A stretch of 41,683 nt of DNA from Bacteroidales bacterium (GTDB taxonomy: Bacteria; Bacteroidota; Bacteroidia; Bacteroidales; UBA932), in the NCBI GenBank assembly GCA_024398095.1, contig JAKSJK010000011.1, positions 1 to 41,683 of the forward strand, read 5' to 3'. The notes below the pieces were generated by a model, which was not told where the DNA came from, ran no database searches, and worked only from the letters and a program-made list of their open reading frames with translations. Positions 1 to 8,692 of this stretch are shown one piece after another; position 1 is the stretch's first letter; every line of letters starts with the position of its first letter. A program made the position numbers and the translations under genes.

Positions 1-2
1 AC

Positions 3-1064
3 GGCCACCAAGGTTTGGATATTTCCTACAATGTGCTTAACTTTCCGAAAGAAATCACCAATGATGAAGGTATGACGGCTACCTACACATATCTCTCTGA
101 CGGTATCAAACATAGCGTCAGCACGCACGATGGCCTCGGCAAACTCTACCGTGGCAGCTTCGTGTACGATGGCGGCTCAGCATCATTGGAGAGCATCGCT
201 ACCCCTGAAGGCCGCCTTGTCAGCACCACCGACGGCATCCTGGATCTCTGGTACGCCAAGGACTACCTGGGCAATGCCAGGTCGGTGATTGACCTTGCCT
301 CCGGTGTCATCGAGGAGAACGACTACCTACCGTTCGGCACGAGGATCCAGGATGACAACCAGACTACTCTGTCTGACAACCGCTGGCGTTACGCCAACAA
401 GGAGGAACAGGCATCGCTAGTTGGTGGCAGCTGCAACCTCATCGACTTCGGTGCCCGAAACTATGACCCTTGGAGTGCAAGATGGACCTCCATCGACCCG
501 ATGGCGGAGAAATTTGTCGGCATGAGTCCGTATAACTATTGTGCTGGGAATCCTGTGATGCTGGTGGATCCGGATGGCGCTTGTGTCGGCGGGGATATGG
601 CGATCCGGCTTACGCCTATAGTCGGTTGTGGGTTGAGCTTAATTGCTCCGCAAATTATCGCTGTCGCTCCTTACGCACTCCCTGTAGTAGCTGTTGCCGG
701 CATTGGGTTGCTAGTCTCTGGCGATACACCATTGGACCATGAAATGTCTAGGAAGTATTCTCCTGGCTACGATCATCAGGGTGATCGCGATACCGCCTCT
801 GAAATAGAGACGGAAGAATTAAAGCAAAAGCATAGACAGAGCCTCAAGGACAGTGGATATGATCAAGATGGTGATCCAGAGCCGAATCCACATTTTAACG
901 GCAAAGGTTCAAGGATTTCTGTCGCTGTGGCGCTTTTGTTGAAATTGATTTCAACTTGTGATAATCCTGAAAAACCAAAAACGATGATTCAAGAGAAGGA
1001 CGCTGGTGGGGCAGGTGAAATGAAATTTGAGGCACCAGCCGAGGAAAACAAAATTAATAAATAA
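3..1064 (+). CDS. Rhs repeat-associated core protein, 3' part (5' end outside window)
   Basis: The frame is open from base 3, so the gene starts upstream and only its last ~353 codons are seen. The visible part carries the end of the Rhs/YD-repeat shell, including a stretch near 240-350 nt reading YLPFGTRI. It then has the diagnostic core motif (GARNYDPWSARWTSIDPM, then SPYNYCAGNPVMLVDPDG, about 430-580 nt). In Rhs polymorphic toxins this core marks the boundary between the encapsulating shell and a variable C-terminal toxin. Here the roughly 160 residues after DPDG have a hydrophobic segment (about 600-720 nt) and then a charged, Asp/Glu/Lys-rich tail. I recognise no nuclease or other toxin motif in it. 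The tail is more A+T-rich than the core, as expected for exchanged C-termini. The next gene starts 4 nt after the stop. The Rhs assignment is firm; the toxin role is inferred. Confidence 0.9.
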   Translation, partial: GHQGLDISYNVLNFPKEITNDEGMTATYTYLSDGIKHSVSTHDGLGKLYRGSFVYDGGSASLESIATPEGRLVSTTDGILDLWYAKDYLGNARSVIDLASGVIEENDYLPFGTRIQDDNQTTLSDNRWRYANKEEQASLVGGSCNLIDFGARNYDPWSARWTSIDPMAEKFVGMSPYNYCAGNPVMLVDPDGACVGGDMAIRLTPIVGCGLSLIAPQIIAVAPYALPVVAVAGIGLLVSGDTPLDHEMSRKYSPGYDHQGDRDTASEIETEELKQKHRQSLKDSGYDQDGDPEPNPHFNGKGSRISVAVALLLKLISTCDNPEKPKTMIQEKDAGGAGEMKFEAPAEENKINK

Positions 1065-1068
1065 TGAT

Positions 1069-1458
1069 ATGAAGAGAAGCAATATAAGATTTCTGATTGA
1101 GTATGATTTACTTATATTCTCAGTGGGTATTACTTCTGTTCTGAGGTTAATAAAAATACCAACAGAGACATTATTTTTCACCACACTCAGTAATATTTCG
1201 ATTGTATTGGCCATAGTAGCACTTGCTTTCGTCGTTTTGAATCCCGATACACTTGACCTCTCACTGCTTAATCGTCAGGAATTCCTTGTCTGGAGAATCT
1301 TTTATGTTGCAGGTTTTGTCGGTGTCTATTTTTCACTATTGCCAGAATTTACGATGTTTGCATTCCTTCCTTCATACCTCGGTTCTCTGCTAAATGTTGT
1401 TTTATCTGTCCCAATTTTGACGTATCAGGTTATTCTGAATTGCAAGTCGAAGCTCTAA
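1069..1458 (+). CDS. Small multi-pass membrane protein, candidate immunity protein to the Rhs tail
   Basis: This is a 129-residue protein not assigned to any family I know. I chose the ATG at 1069 because it lies just after the Rhs stop; an upstream in-frame TTG at 1027 would overlap the Rhs gene. The sequence shows about four hydrophobic segments: near residues 9-28, 33-55, 72-90 and 95-122. They are separated by short polar loops, and the C-terminus is basic (CKSKL). It is markedly more A+T-rich than most of the window. A small gene directly behind the variable end of an Rhs gene is the usual position of an immunity gene. A membrane immunity protein would fit a toxin tail that is itself hydrophobic. 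That role is positional inference; an unrelated small membrane protein is possible. Confidence 0.6.
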   Translation: MKRSNIRFLIEYDLLIFSVGITSVLRLIKIPTETLFFTTLSNISIVLAIVALAFVVLNPDTLDLSLLNRQEFLVWRIFYVAGFVGVYFSLLPEFTMFAFLPSYLGSLLNVVLSVPILTYQVILNCKSKL

Positions 1459-1551
1459 GTTTATCTTATGGGGAAATGGGATAGAGAAAATTATTTAGCC
1501 GTTATTAAGGTTCGAGACAACAGGTAGTGTTTCAACGAGTGTGTCCGGACT

Positions 1552-1632
1552 TCCACCGCACCTAGGCAGATGGCCGAGCGGAGCATATCCCTATGCTTCG
1601 CGAAGCGAGGCCGCTGCCTGGGTGCGTGTGGA
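1552..1632. repeat. Long imperfect inverted repeat with nested hairpin
   Basis: The 1459-1730 gap holds no convincing gene. Its main feature is this inverted repeat. The arm 1552-1569 pairs with 1614-1632 over about 18 bp with one bulged base and one G-T pair. Inside it GGCC (1572-1575) can pair with GGCC (1609-1612). The innermost arms 1578-1587 and 1592-1601 form a 10-bp hairpin with a TCCC loop. No T-run follows, so it is not a typical intrinsic terminator. It may be a palindromic repetitive element, a structured RNA, or a recombination site near the Rhs locus. Confidence 0.55.
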
Positions 1633-1730
1633 CATAAACCTATTTGGGGATGTCAGTACCGCTAGATGTAAAAAACTCCTTTTGGCAAACAAGCGTTTCA
1701 AAAATTACGATTTCTTATTAAATTCGCGGT

Positions 1731-2594
1731 ATGAAAAAACTAGTAATCATTCTTGCATCTATCGCGATGCTCCTTCCTGTCGCTGCACAGGCCGCAAAAA
1801 AGTCAGATGAACCGGCAAAGGTGACGGTAATGTCTTATAATATCCGTCTTTCAAAAGGAGAGGACGGAACCAACTCGTGGCCATACCGTTGCTATGCTGC
1901 GGCAACCATGATCAGTGACCAGCTGCCTGATGTGTTCGGAACCCAGGAAACCCTCCCGGACCAGATCAAATTCATCACCACCAACTTCGACGGTCATCAG
2001 GGACGCCCGGGCTACAAAGGCGTGGGTGTGGGCCGCGACAACGGCAAGCATGAAGGCGAGCACATGATGATCTTCTACAACAAGAAAACCATCAAAATGT
2101 GCAAATGGGGTACATACTGGCTCTCAGAGACTCCTGACAAGGTAAGCTTCGGATGGGATGCAAAATGCCGCAGAACAGCTACATGGGCACTTCTCCAGGA
2201 TAAGAGAAGCGGCAAGAAATTCTTCTTTGTAAACACGCATCTCGACCATAGAGGAGCAGTTGCCCGCAAGGAAGGCCTTGCCGTTGTTGTAAAGCGCATC
2301 CAGGCCATGAATCCAGACCACTATCCAATGGTGCTTATGGGCGACTTCAATGTCTACCCGGACGATCCTTGCATGGATGATCTCAAGACAATGATGCTCG
2401 ATGCGCGATTGACCGGCAAGAAAACCGACACCAAGCCATCTTACCATGGCTGGGGTAAAGAATCCAAGGTGATAGACTATATCTACTATTCAGACTTCAG
2501 CTGCTGCGAAGAGTTCCAGACCATCACCAAACCATACCTGGACCGCAACTTCGTTTCGGACCACAACCCAATCAAGGCAACGCTGGTATTCTAG
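1731..2594 (+). CDS. Secreted endonuclease/exonuclease/phosphatase family protein
   Basis: This is a 287-residue protein with a cleavable-looking signal peptide (about residues 1-22, ending AAQAA), so it probably acts in the periplasm or outside. The rest is one EEP-fold domain (DNase I/sphingomyelinase/inositol phosphatase superfamily). The usual metal-binding and catalytic positions are visible: Asn37 in SYNIR, Glu73 in GTQET, His170 in VNTHLDH, Asp205 and Asn207 in GDFN, Asp249 in VIDY, and Asp277-His278 in SDHNP. The family includes DNA, phosphodiester and phosphate-ester hydrolases, and the substrate cannot be read from these motifs. In Bacteroidetes similar exported proteins are often annotated as endonuclease/exonuclease/phosphatase. 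I see no clear promoter. The gene faces the minus-strand efflux operon with only 4 nt between the stops. Confidence 0.9.
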   Translation: MKKLVIILASIAMLLPVAAQAAKKSDEPAKVTVMSYNIRLSKGEDGTNSWPYRCYAAATMISDQLPDVFGTQETLPDQIKFITTNFDGHQGRPGYKGVGVGRDNGKHEGEHMMIFYNKKTIKMCKWGTYWLSETPDKVSFGWDAKCRRTATWALLQDKRSGKKFFFVNTHLDHRGAVARKEGLAVVVKRIQAMNPDHYPMVLMGDFNVYPDDPCMDDLKTMMLDARLTGKKTDTKPSYHGWGKESKVIDYIYYSDFSCCEEFQTITKPYLDRNFVSDHNPIKATLVF

Positions 2595-2598
2595 AAAA

Positions 2599-3978
2599 TT
2601 ACTTAACGATACTCAAATAAGTGCTCAGAGCCTGTCTGTAGGCTATCTGGGCATTTATTTTTTCGTCCTCGGCCTGCCTTAGGGAAGTCTGGGACTGCAG
2701 CAGCTCGGAAAGGGTGATCATGCCGGCTGAATACTGCACGGCCTGTCTGCGGCAGACGTCAGAAGCATAATTCACAGACTCATCAGCTACCTGAATCTGC
2801 TCCCAGGCGGTACCCAGGTTTATCCAAAGCTGGCGGGCGCGGAGCATCAGCTGGGCGTCGAGATAGTCCTTTTCATTGCGGGTCTTCTCAATCTCATACC
2901 CGTATCTCTTGAGCTTTTTTGAAGCCTTGCCCCAATCGGAGATAGGCACCTTCACCATGGCGTAGAGGGCCCCGTTGGTACTGCCCTGGCCTATGTACTG
3001 GCCGTAGCCGTAGGTGGCTCCCAGGCCGACCTGCGGCAGAGTCTCTCCGAGCACCATCTTCCTCTCCAGCTCCTTGGCCTCGAGCTGCAGTTCCAGAAGC
3101 TTTGTTTCTTCCATAGAAGCAGCGAGCTGCTCTTCCGGGATGTAGTACTCTTGAGGCTGCTTCAAACCGTCCAGGACATCGGAAAGGCAAATATCATCAA
3201 TATATGGTTTCTCCTCGCCGGAGGCCATCCTGACGGCGGAATAAGGCTGTCCGATGGCGTTGAAAAGGTCCATCTTCGCGAGCCTCAGACCTCCCCTGAG
3301 CTGCACGCCCGCACTGGCCAGTTCCGACTTTTTAAGCCGCAGAATCATCCTGTCTGACTCGGTTGCCAATCCGGCGCCGATAGCGGAGTCAAGGTCTTTT
3401 GCAAGCGAATCCAGAAGTTCGTTGGCACTGTCCAGGGTCTTCTGCTTTTCCTGCAGGGAGACCACCAGCCAATATTTTTCCTCCACCTTTCCGTCGGTGG
3501 TCCTGTGCTGGAGACTCTTCTTGAGTTCCGCCGCCTGTATGCCCAGCGAGGCAAGCCTGTTGCCGTTCACTATGCGTCCGCCGGCATATAGAGGCTGCAT
3601 CACAGAGATGGTGGCACCGTAGCCGTGCTGCAGAGCCTGGTATCTGGTCGGAAGGCCGTACTGCGGCGCCATCTCATTAACATAGTTCTGTATGTTCCAC
3701 GCGGCGTCGGAGGTTCCGAGAATATCGGTGACACCGATGTCCAGAAGCGGGTTCAGAGAGTGGAAGGCGATAGCTGTGGCAGACACGGAAGGGAAATATT
3801 CTGCAAGCGCCTCCTGCTTCTGGGCGCGGGCAGCCAGCACATCCAGTTCGGCATTGCGTTCATACGGATCGTTATGTGCTGCGAGTTTCTTGCACTCGTC
3901 CAGCGTCAGCGTCCTCTGCTGGGCAAACGACGTCGTTGCGGCGAGCGCACATACCATATATATGTATATCTTTCTCAT
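2599..3978 (-). CDS. TolC-family outer membrane efflux protein
   Basis: 459 residues from the ATG at 3978. This start gives a normal signal peptide (MRKIYIYMVCALAATTSFAQQ-like, cut near residue 20). It overlaps the pump stop codon by 4 nt (ATGA), while the longer reading frame to 4140 would run far into the pump gene. The sequence has the TolC/OEP features: an N-terminal LTLDECKKLA segment and two long helical coiled-coil halves. Each half is rich in Ala, Leu, Glu and Gln, with the expected beta-strand stretches (AVR..GEEKPYID and GLGATYGYG). It would form the outer-membrane duct for the RND pump encoded just upstream. The last gene of the operon ends 4 nt from the convergent hydrolase gene, and no clear terminator is visible in the gap. 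Confidence 0.92.
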   Translation of the reverse strand: MRKIYIYMVCALAATTSFAQQRTLTLDECKKLAAHNDPYERNAELDVLAARAQKQEALAEYFPSVSATAIAFHSLNPLLDIGVTDILGTSDAAWNIQNYVNEMAPQYGLPTRYQALQHGYGATISVMQPLYAGGRIVNGNRLASLGIQAAELKKSLQHRTTDGKVEEKYWLVVSLQEKQKTLDSANELLDSLAKDLDSAIGAGLATESDRMILRLKKSELASAGVQLRGGLRLAKMDLFNAIGQPYSAVRMASGEEKPYIDDICLSDVLDGLKQPQEYYIPEEQLAASMEETKLLELQLEAKELERKMVLGETLPQVGLGATYGYGQYIGQGSTNGALYAMVKVPISDWGKASKKLKRYGYEIEKTRNEKDYLDAQLMLRARQLWINLGTAWEQIQVADESVNYASDVCRRQAVQYSAGMITLSELLQSQTSLRQAEDEKINAQIAYRQALSTYLSIVK

Positions 3979-6900
3979 TGCTTGTCTGCGTTTTTGAACA
4001 GCTGCCAGTAGGAGATAGGCATGATCAGTACTACCAGGAAGATGGACAACAGGGTGCCGAAGCAGATCACGATGCCCATAGGCATCCAGAGCAGATCGCC
4101 GCTGATAATCATCGGAAGCACTCCGAGGGCAGTTGTACACGAGGTAAGGAAGATAGGCCTCATGCGGCGCTTTCCGGCTTCCATGGCGGCCGTCTTCACG
4201 TCTTTTCCATGCTTGAAGCGCTCGTCTTCGGCATATTCGAACATCAGGATGCCGTTTCGGACTATGATGCCTACCAGGCTGACGAGTCCGAGTACGGCGG
4301 TAATTGTGAAGTCCATGCCGAAGGCCCAGAGTCCGAAGAAGGCTCCGAAGAGGCAGAGCATGCTCATGGACAGGGTAAGAATAGCCAGAGAGGCCTTCTT
4401 GAAGTGGAAGAGCAGGAAGAGGAAAAGCACCATGACAGCAGCGAAGAAGGACCAGGCGATCTCCGGGAAGACCTGGTCGTTTGCGGCAGAAAGTCCGCCG
4501 TAATCCACGCTTATATCATCGCTGAAACGCGGCTGCATCTCGTTCTTTATGTACTTCTGTATCTTTTTCATGGCCACAGGCTGGCTCTGTCCCATACGCA
4601 TGTCGGCGTAGATGGAGACGGATTCACGGCCCGCCAGACGGTCCCTTTCGGTGAGTTTCCAGTCCGGATTCACGGAGGCGACCTGTCTCAGCGGCACATT
4701 CACGCCTGGAACAGCCGTGGCAACCATCTGGTTACCGACGGTTTCGTAGTCCATATCCCTGCTTATACCCTCGCTGTAGAGGTTTACCGGCACCTGCCTG
4801 TCGCCCTCCCAGAGGGTGGAGATGGTCTGTCCGTTGAAGGTTCCGGCAAGCGAGAGAGCCAGCATGCTCTTGTTCACACCCAGCCTCGTGGCCTCATCGG
4901 TGTTGAGCTCTATGTTGATGGCGCTCTGGAAGTTGTCGCAGTTGCTGTGGACCCACATCAGTTCCGTATCCAGGGAGTACATATACTTCTTAAGTTCCTC
5001 TGCGTACTGCAGCAGGGAGTCTCTCCTGTCGCCTGAAAGGGTTACGACCACGGCCGCCTCAGCACCGTTGTAGTCCATCTGCTTGTAGCGGATCTCAACC
5101 TGAGGGAAGATGTGTTCATATTTGCTCTGATACTCTCTCAGAAGTTCGTCGGTGGCCTTGTTGGATGTGGTGTTCACGAGAAGCTGTGCCACTCCCGGGG
5201 CCGGCAGCTTCGGCGGGTAGGTTGCCGTGAAGCGTGGTGCGCTGGTGCCCATGAACGAGGTCACGGAAGTCACTCTCTTGTCCTGCAGGAGCATCCTCTG
5301 GAGCGAATCCGCATACTCCTTGGTCTTTTCTATTCCCTGGCTGGTCTCCACCTCCATTTCCACCACGAAGAAGTCCCTGGCGGCGTTAGGCATCATCTGG
5401 ATATTGGTGCGGCTGAACATGAAGAGGCCGAGGGCGATGGCGGCGACTCCGCCGGCGAGAGTCATGAGGGGGTGGCGGAAACACCAGCCCTGCACGGCCT
5501 CGTAGAAGCGCTGAATCAGGTCGAAAAACCAGTCCTGGGCCCTTCCTATCACACCCTTTTTCTCGTCAGGGTCGTGAGGCTTGATCCATTTGATTTCCAT
5601 GGACGGCACTACGCTGACGGCAAAGAAAAGCGACATCATAAGGGAAATGGTGACAACCCAAGGGAAGAGCTTCACGAAATCGCCCAGGTATCCGGTGATA
5701 ATCATCGTCATCGGGTAGAACATGGCGCAGATGGCCATGGTGGCGATGAATGTAGGCATAAAGAGTTCCTTGGCGCTGGCACAGGCTGCGTCAAGGGTTC
5801 CCTTTCCCTTGCCGAGTTTGTCCATATAGCCGTCTATGGTGATGATGGAGTCGTCCACTATCATGCCCAGACAGACTATCAGTGCCGCAAGGGTGACTGT
5901 GTTCATGTCGATCTTCAGGAAGTACATGAAGGCGAGGGCCACGGCCGTGCAGACAGGGACTCCGAGGCTGGCGATAAGGGCCGAGCGCAGCGGAAACAGC
6001 AGCACCATCACGAGTACCACCACCAGCATGGAGATGAGCAGGTCTCTCAGGAAGGAGAAAACGGAACGGCCAACCACCTTCGGCTGGTCGGTGACGCGGC
6101 TCAGCGTAACACTGTCCGGGAGTTCATATTCGAAGTCCTTCAGCACCGCATCCACTTCTTTTCCGAAGGCTACGATATTGTTGTCCGGCCGCATCTCCAC
6201 AGACACGATCAGACAGCTGTGGCCGTTGTATGACACGAAGTTGGCCGGAGCCTTATAGCGCCTCTCCAACTTTGCTATATCCTTGAGTCTCACCACGTTG
6301 CCAGTCGGATCCGAGTAGACGATCTTCTCTGCGATCTCCCTTTCGCTGGAAACACCTCCCAGGATGTGTATCGGTGCGCTGACATAGTCCGTGTCAAAGT
6401 TTCCCGACGGAATGGACAGTGTTGCTGTCTGGTAGCCCAGCAGAATGGCTGCCGGGTCTATCCCGTAGGAAGAAATTTTTTCGCGGTCCAGGGTGACGGC
6501 GATTTCCTCGCTCTGGCTGCCCACTACAGACACCTTGGCAAGGTCCGGAATCTGGCGCAGTTTCACGCAGAGCTCATCAGCGTAGTCCTGCAGCTCGGTG
6601 TAGCCCTTGTCGGAGGATTCGATGGCGATCAGCAGCGAGCTGACGGCGCTGAATTCGTCCATCACAGCGACGGCAACTACACCTGTCGGCAGGGTCAGCT
6701 TGCGCGCCTGCAGGCCGAGCTTCAGCTTGGACCAGACTTCGTCTTTCTTGGACTGCTTGCAGTTGAGGTCTACATATATATAACATATGCCGTCCTTGCT
6801 GACCGACTTTGTGGTGTGGCGGTCTACTTCCTTGTAGGAGAAAAGGGTTTCTTCAAGTGGTTTTGTGAGCTGCTCCTCCACTTCGGCTGCCGTCGCGCCG

Positions 6901-7085
6901 GGATATATTCCGGCTACGAGTCCCTGCTTGAGCTGGAAGGTCGGGAACTCGTCCTTGTTCATGTATTTCAGGCCTGCCAGTCCGGCAATCACGAGAGCGA
7001 GGACGATCAGATAGACTATCCTCTTTTCCTCAATCGCCCATTTCACCCAGCTGGCGATACCTGAGAAGTTTGCCTTGAATGCCAT
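3975..7085 (-). CDS. RND efflux pump inner membrane permease (AcrB/MexB-like)
   Basis: 1036 residues, the normal length for a resistance-nodulation-division transporter. The N-terminal membrane helix (about residues 23-41) is followed by the first periplasmic porter domain. Helices 2-6 sit around residues 340-500, then a second porter domain and a final helix cluster (about residues 870-1030). In helix 4 the motif GMIVDDS places Asp411-Asp412 at the position of the proton-relay pair of AcrB. The pump would use proton influx to expel small molecules from the periplasm or inner membrane. Its partners are the lipoprotein adaptor upstream (stop and start share the TAATG junction) and the TolC channel downstream (4-nt overlap). 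The substrate cannot be deduced. Confidence 0.95.
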   Translation of the reverse strand: MAFKANFSGIASWVKWAIEEKRIVYLIVLALVIAGLAGLKYMNKDEFPTFQLKQGLVAGIYPGATAAEVEEQLTKPLEETLFSYKEVDRHTTKSVSKDGICYIYVDLNCKQSKKDEVWSKLKLGLQARKLTLPTGVVAVAVMDEFSAVSSLLIAIESSDKGYTELQDYADELCVKLRQIPDLAKVSVVGSQSEEIAVTLDREKISSYGIDPAAILLGYQTATLSIPSGNFDTDYVSAPIHILGGVSSEREIAEKIVYSDPTGNVVRLKDIAKLERRYKAPANFVSYNGHSCLIVSVEMRPDNNIVAFGKEVDAVLKDFEYELPDSVTLSRVTDQPKVVGRSVFSFLRDLLISMLVVVLVMVLLFPLRSALIASLGVPVCTAVALAFMYFLKIDMNTVTLAALIVCLGMIVDDSIITIDGYMDKLGKGKGTLDAACASAKELFMPTFIATMAICAMFYPMTMIITGYLGDFVKLFPWVVTISLMMSLFFAVSVVPSMEIKWIKPHDPDEKKGVIGRAQDWFFDLIQRFYEAVQGWCFRHPLMTLAGGVAAIALGLFMFSRTNIQMMPNAARDFFVVEMEVETSQGIEKTKEYADSLQRMLLQDKRVTSVTSFMGTSAPRFTATYPPKLPAPGVAQLLVNTTSNKATDELLREYQSKYEHIFPQVEIRYKQMDYNGAEAAVVVTLSGDRRDSLLQYAEELKKYMYSLDTELMWVHSNCDNFQSAINIELNTDEATRLGVNKSMLALSLAGTFNGQTISTLWEGDRQVPVNLYSEGISRDMDYETVGNQMVATAVPGVNVPLRQVASVNPDWKLTERDRLAGRESVSIYADMRMGQSQPVAMKKIQKYIKNEMQPRFSDDISVDYGGLSAANDQVFPEIAWSFFAAVMVLFLFLLFHFKKASLAILTLSMSMLCLFGAFFGLWAFGMDFTITAVLGLVSLVGIIVRNGILMFEYAEDERFKHGKDVKTAAMEAGKRRMRPIFLTSCTTALGVLPMIISGDLLWMPMGIVICFGTLLSIFLVVLIMPISYWQLFKNADKQ

Positions 7086-8146
7086 TATCGGATTGTTTTG
7101 ACTGCCATGCCCGTGGATACCTTCCGGGCGCCCTCGATGATGACAAGGTTGCCCTCTGAGAGGCCCTCAGACACGATTATTCCCTTTCCGGCGTAGCCAC
7201 CCACGACAATATATCTCTTGTTTACAAGGTCGTCTTCGACAGTCCAGACATAGCGTCCGTCTACATCTGTCATGACTGCATTCGACGGCACTACCAGGTC
7301 GTTGATCTCGTCCGAGAGGATGGAAACCTTGCAGACCATACCGGGCATGATGTCCTTGGAATCGGAAAGGTTTCCAAGTGTGCAGTCGTAGCTGTGGCTC
7401 AGGGACGAGGCCACCAGGCCTTTATTGACTATCCTGGCGGTGATTTCCTTGTCCAGGGCCGGAATGCTCACCTGTACCCTGTCTCCTGTCTTTATCCTGG
7501 TGATCTCGTTTTCAGGAATCGGGAAGTGGATCTCGATGCTGTTCACATCTACGATGCGGACAAGCAGGGCGGCGATGGTTACTTCTTCCCCGGCGTGCAC
7601 CGGGACACTTTCAACCACGCCAGAAAAAGGAGCCTTCACCGTGCAGGCCTCAAGAGAGCTTTTTGCGGCATTCATGGCGGCTTCCGCCTTGCTGAGGTTG
7701 GTTTTCATCTCCACCATCTTCACTTCAGAGATGCTGCCGGAAGCATAGACCTTTTCGAGTCGTTCCATACCGTCTCTGGCCTGTTCGTAGGTGGCTTTCG
7801 CCATCTGGTAGGCACTTTTTACTGACTGAGACTCAATCTTGGCCAGGACCTGTCCCTTGCTTACCTTCTGTCCTTCCCTTGCGCTCAGGCTTACCAATGT
7901 TCCGGAGGCCGGAGCACTGATGTTTCCTGTCTTGGTGGCTTCTGCGCTGCCGACATATGAGGCTGTGCCCACATTGCTGCTGACGCCCACCGCGATGACT
8001 TTCACGGTGACAGGCTCAGCCTTGCTTTCCTTGCGGATCTTGGCCTTGACTTCTTCCGCCTTTGCCTTGGCGTCGCGGATTCCATTGCAGGAAACCGCTC
8101 CCGCGAGGGTCAGCAGTGCGCATGTGCATGCGATAAACCTTTTCAT
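7085..8146 (-). CDS. RND efflux periplasmic adaptor lipoprotein (membrane fusion protein)
   Basis: 353 residues. The N-terminus is a lipoprotein signal (MKRFIACTCALLTLAGAVSC), with Cys20 as the likely lipidated residue. It continues with a basic/acidic helix and the first half of the biotinyl-lipoyl domain (ISAPASGTLVSL..EGQKVSKGQVLAKI, about residues 75-105). Then come a short alpha-helical hairpin (about 105-165), the second lipoyl half (TVKAPFSGVVESV..AGEEV), a beta-barrel, and a membrane-proximal domain. This is the AcrA/HlyD_2 layout. It links the RND permease to the TolC-type channel. Both neighbours are one base or less away (TAATG with the pump; the upstream gene ends directly before the ATG), so translation is probably coupled. 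Confidence 0.93.
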   Translation of the reverse strand: MKRFIACTCALLTLAGAVSCNGIRDAKAKAEEVKAKIRKESKAEPVTVKVIAVGVSSNVGTASYVGSAEATKTGNISAPASGTLVSLSAREGQKVSKGQVLAKIESQSVKSAYQMAKATYEQARDGMERLEKVYASGSISEVKMVEMKTNLSKAEAAMNAAKSSLEACTVKAPFSGVVESVPVHAGEEVTIAALLVRIVDVNSIEIHFPIPENEITRIKTGDRVQVSIPALDKEITARIVNKGLVASSLSHSYDCTLGNLSDSKDIMPGMVCKVSILSDEINDLVVPSNAVMTDVDGRYVWTVEDDLVNKRYIVVGGYAGKGIIVSEGLSEGNLVIIEGARKVSTGMAVKTIR

Positions 8147-8641
8147 CTATTCATTCAGTTTTGCGCGGCAGACGATGTCGCTGTCCACGATTGTATAGGT
8201 CCTGTCATTGGCCCTGTATTCACCTTCATACCTGAGGTTCAGAAGAAGAATGTTCTCATAGCGCTGTCCCTCGCCGCTGGCCGTCACATCCAAGGGCACA
8301 GGAAGGGATGCGAATGTAAGATGCCTGGCAGATTCCTCCAGTATGAGATCCTTTCCTTCTGCGCTGCAGTAGTATACGACCATGTCTCCGCCAAGTACAT
8401 TCATGGTGATCAGGAGCTGTCCTTCTTTTCCGTCCACGACCGTCACATCCATCTGGCCGGATTCGTTTCCAAGCGAAAGGGTGAACGGCTCGGAATCTTC
8501 TTCGTCGCTCTGTACCGTGAGAGTGCCGCTTGTCTTGAATGAGTAATTGCCCTTGAAACGGTTGACGCCTTCTTTCTGGCAGCCAGCCAGGGTTACGGCC
8601 GCAAGGGCAAGTGTCATAGCTGTTTTCAACAGTTTTTTCAT
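8147..8641 (-). CDS. Small lipoprotein of unknown function, first gene of the efflux operon
   Basis: 164 residues from the ATG at 8641. The start is chosen because it opens a classic lipoprotein signal (MKKLLKTAMTLALAAVTLAGC) and lies about 33 nt downstream of a TAnnTTTG promoter word. The longer frame from 8707 would begin upstream of that promoter. After Cys20 the chain is a beta-rich domain with repeated short strands (GNYSFKTSGTLTVQ, GQLLITMNVLGGDMVVYY, NILLLNLRYEGEYR). It looks like a lipocalin-like or small beta-sandwich module, but I do not recognise a named family. It immediately precedes the RND adaptor, so it may be a stress sensor, a ligand-binding accessory of the pump, or a passenger. 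Function unknown. Confidence 0.8.
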   Translation of the reverse strand: MKKLLKTAMTLALAAVTLAGCQKEGVNRFKGNYSFKTSGTLTVQSDEEDSEPFTLSLGNESGQMDVTVVDGKEGQLLITMNVLGGDMVVYYCSAEGKDLILEESARHLTFASLPVPLDVTASGEGQRYENILLLNLRYEGEYRANDRTYTIVDSDIVCRAKLNE

Positions 8642-8673
8642 ATTTGTCACAATTTTCTGTTCTTTTTCTGCTG

Positions 8674-8681
8674 CAAAAATA
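8674..8681 (-). promoter_or_regulatory. Bacteroidetes-type -7 element for the efflux operon
   Basis: The minus strand reads TATTTTTG, a match to TAnnTTTG. It would place the transcription start about 25 nt before the ATG at 8641. No exact -33 TTTG is present upstream. Confidence 0.55.
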
Positions 8682-8692
8682 ATGCAGATACG

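Noticed and set aside
1563-1620. tRNA-like D-arm sequence (TGGCCGAGCGG) inside the inverted repeat
   Set aside because: There is no T-arm with GTTCRAnnC and no acceptor stem of the right spacing, so it is not a tRNA gene or a clear remnant.
1520-1640. Integron attC site as explanation of the inverted repeat
   Set aside because: No GTTRRRY/RYYYAAC core pair was found at the stem base on either strand.
1541-1810. 89-codon plus-strand frame after the Rhs module
   Set aside because: It consists mainly of the inverted repeat and overlaps the signal peptide of the EEP-family gene; no coding character.
3876-6233. Two long plus-strand open frames (386 and 373 codons) opposite the TolC and RND genes
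   Set aside because: They lie antisense to well-recognised genes. Their translations are rich in His, Glu, Gly and Arg without any known motif, as expected from the complement of a G+C-rich coding strand.
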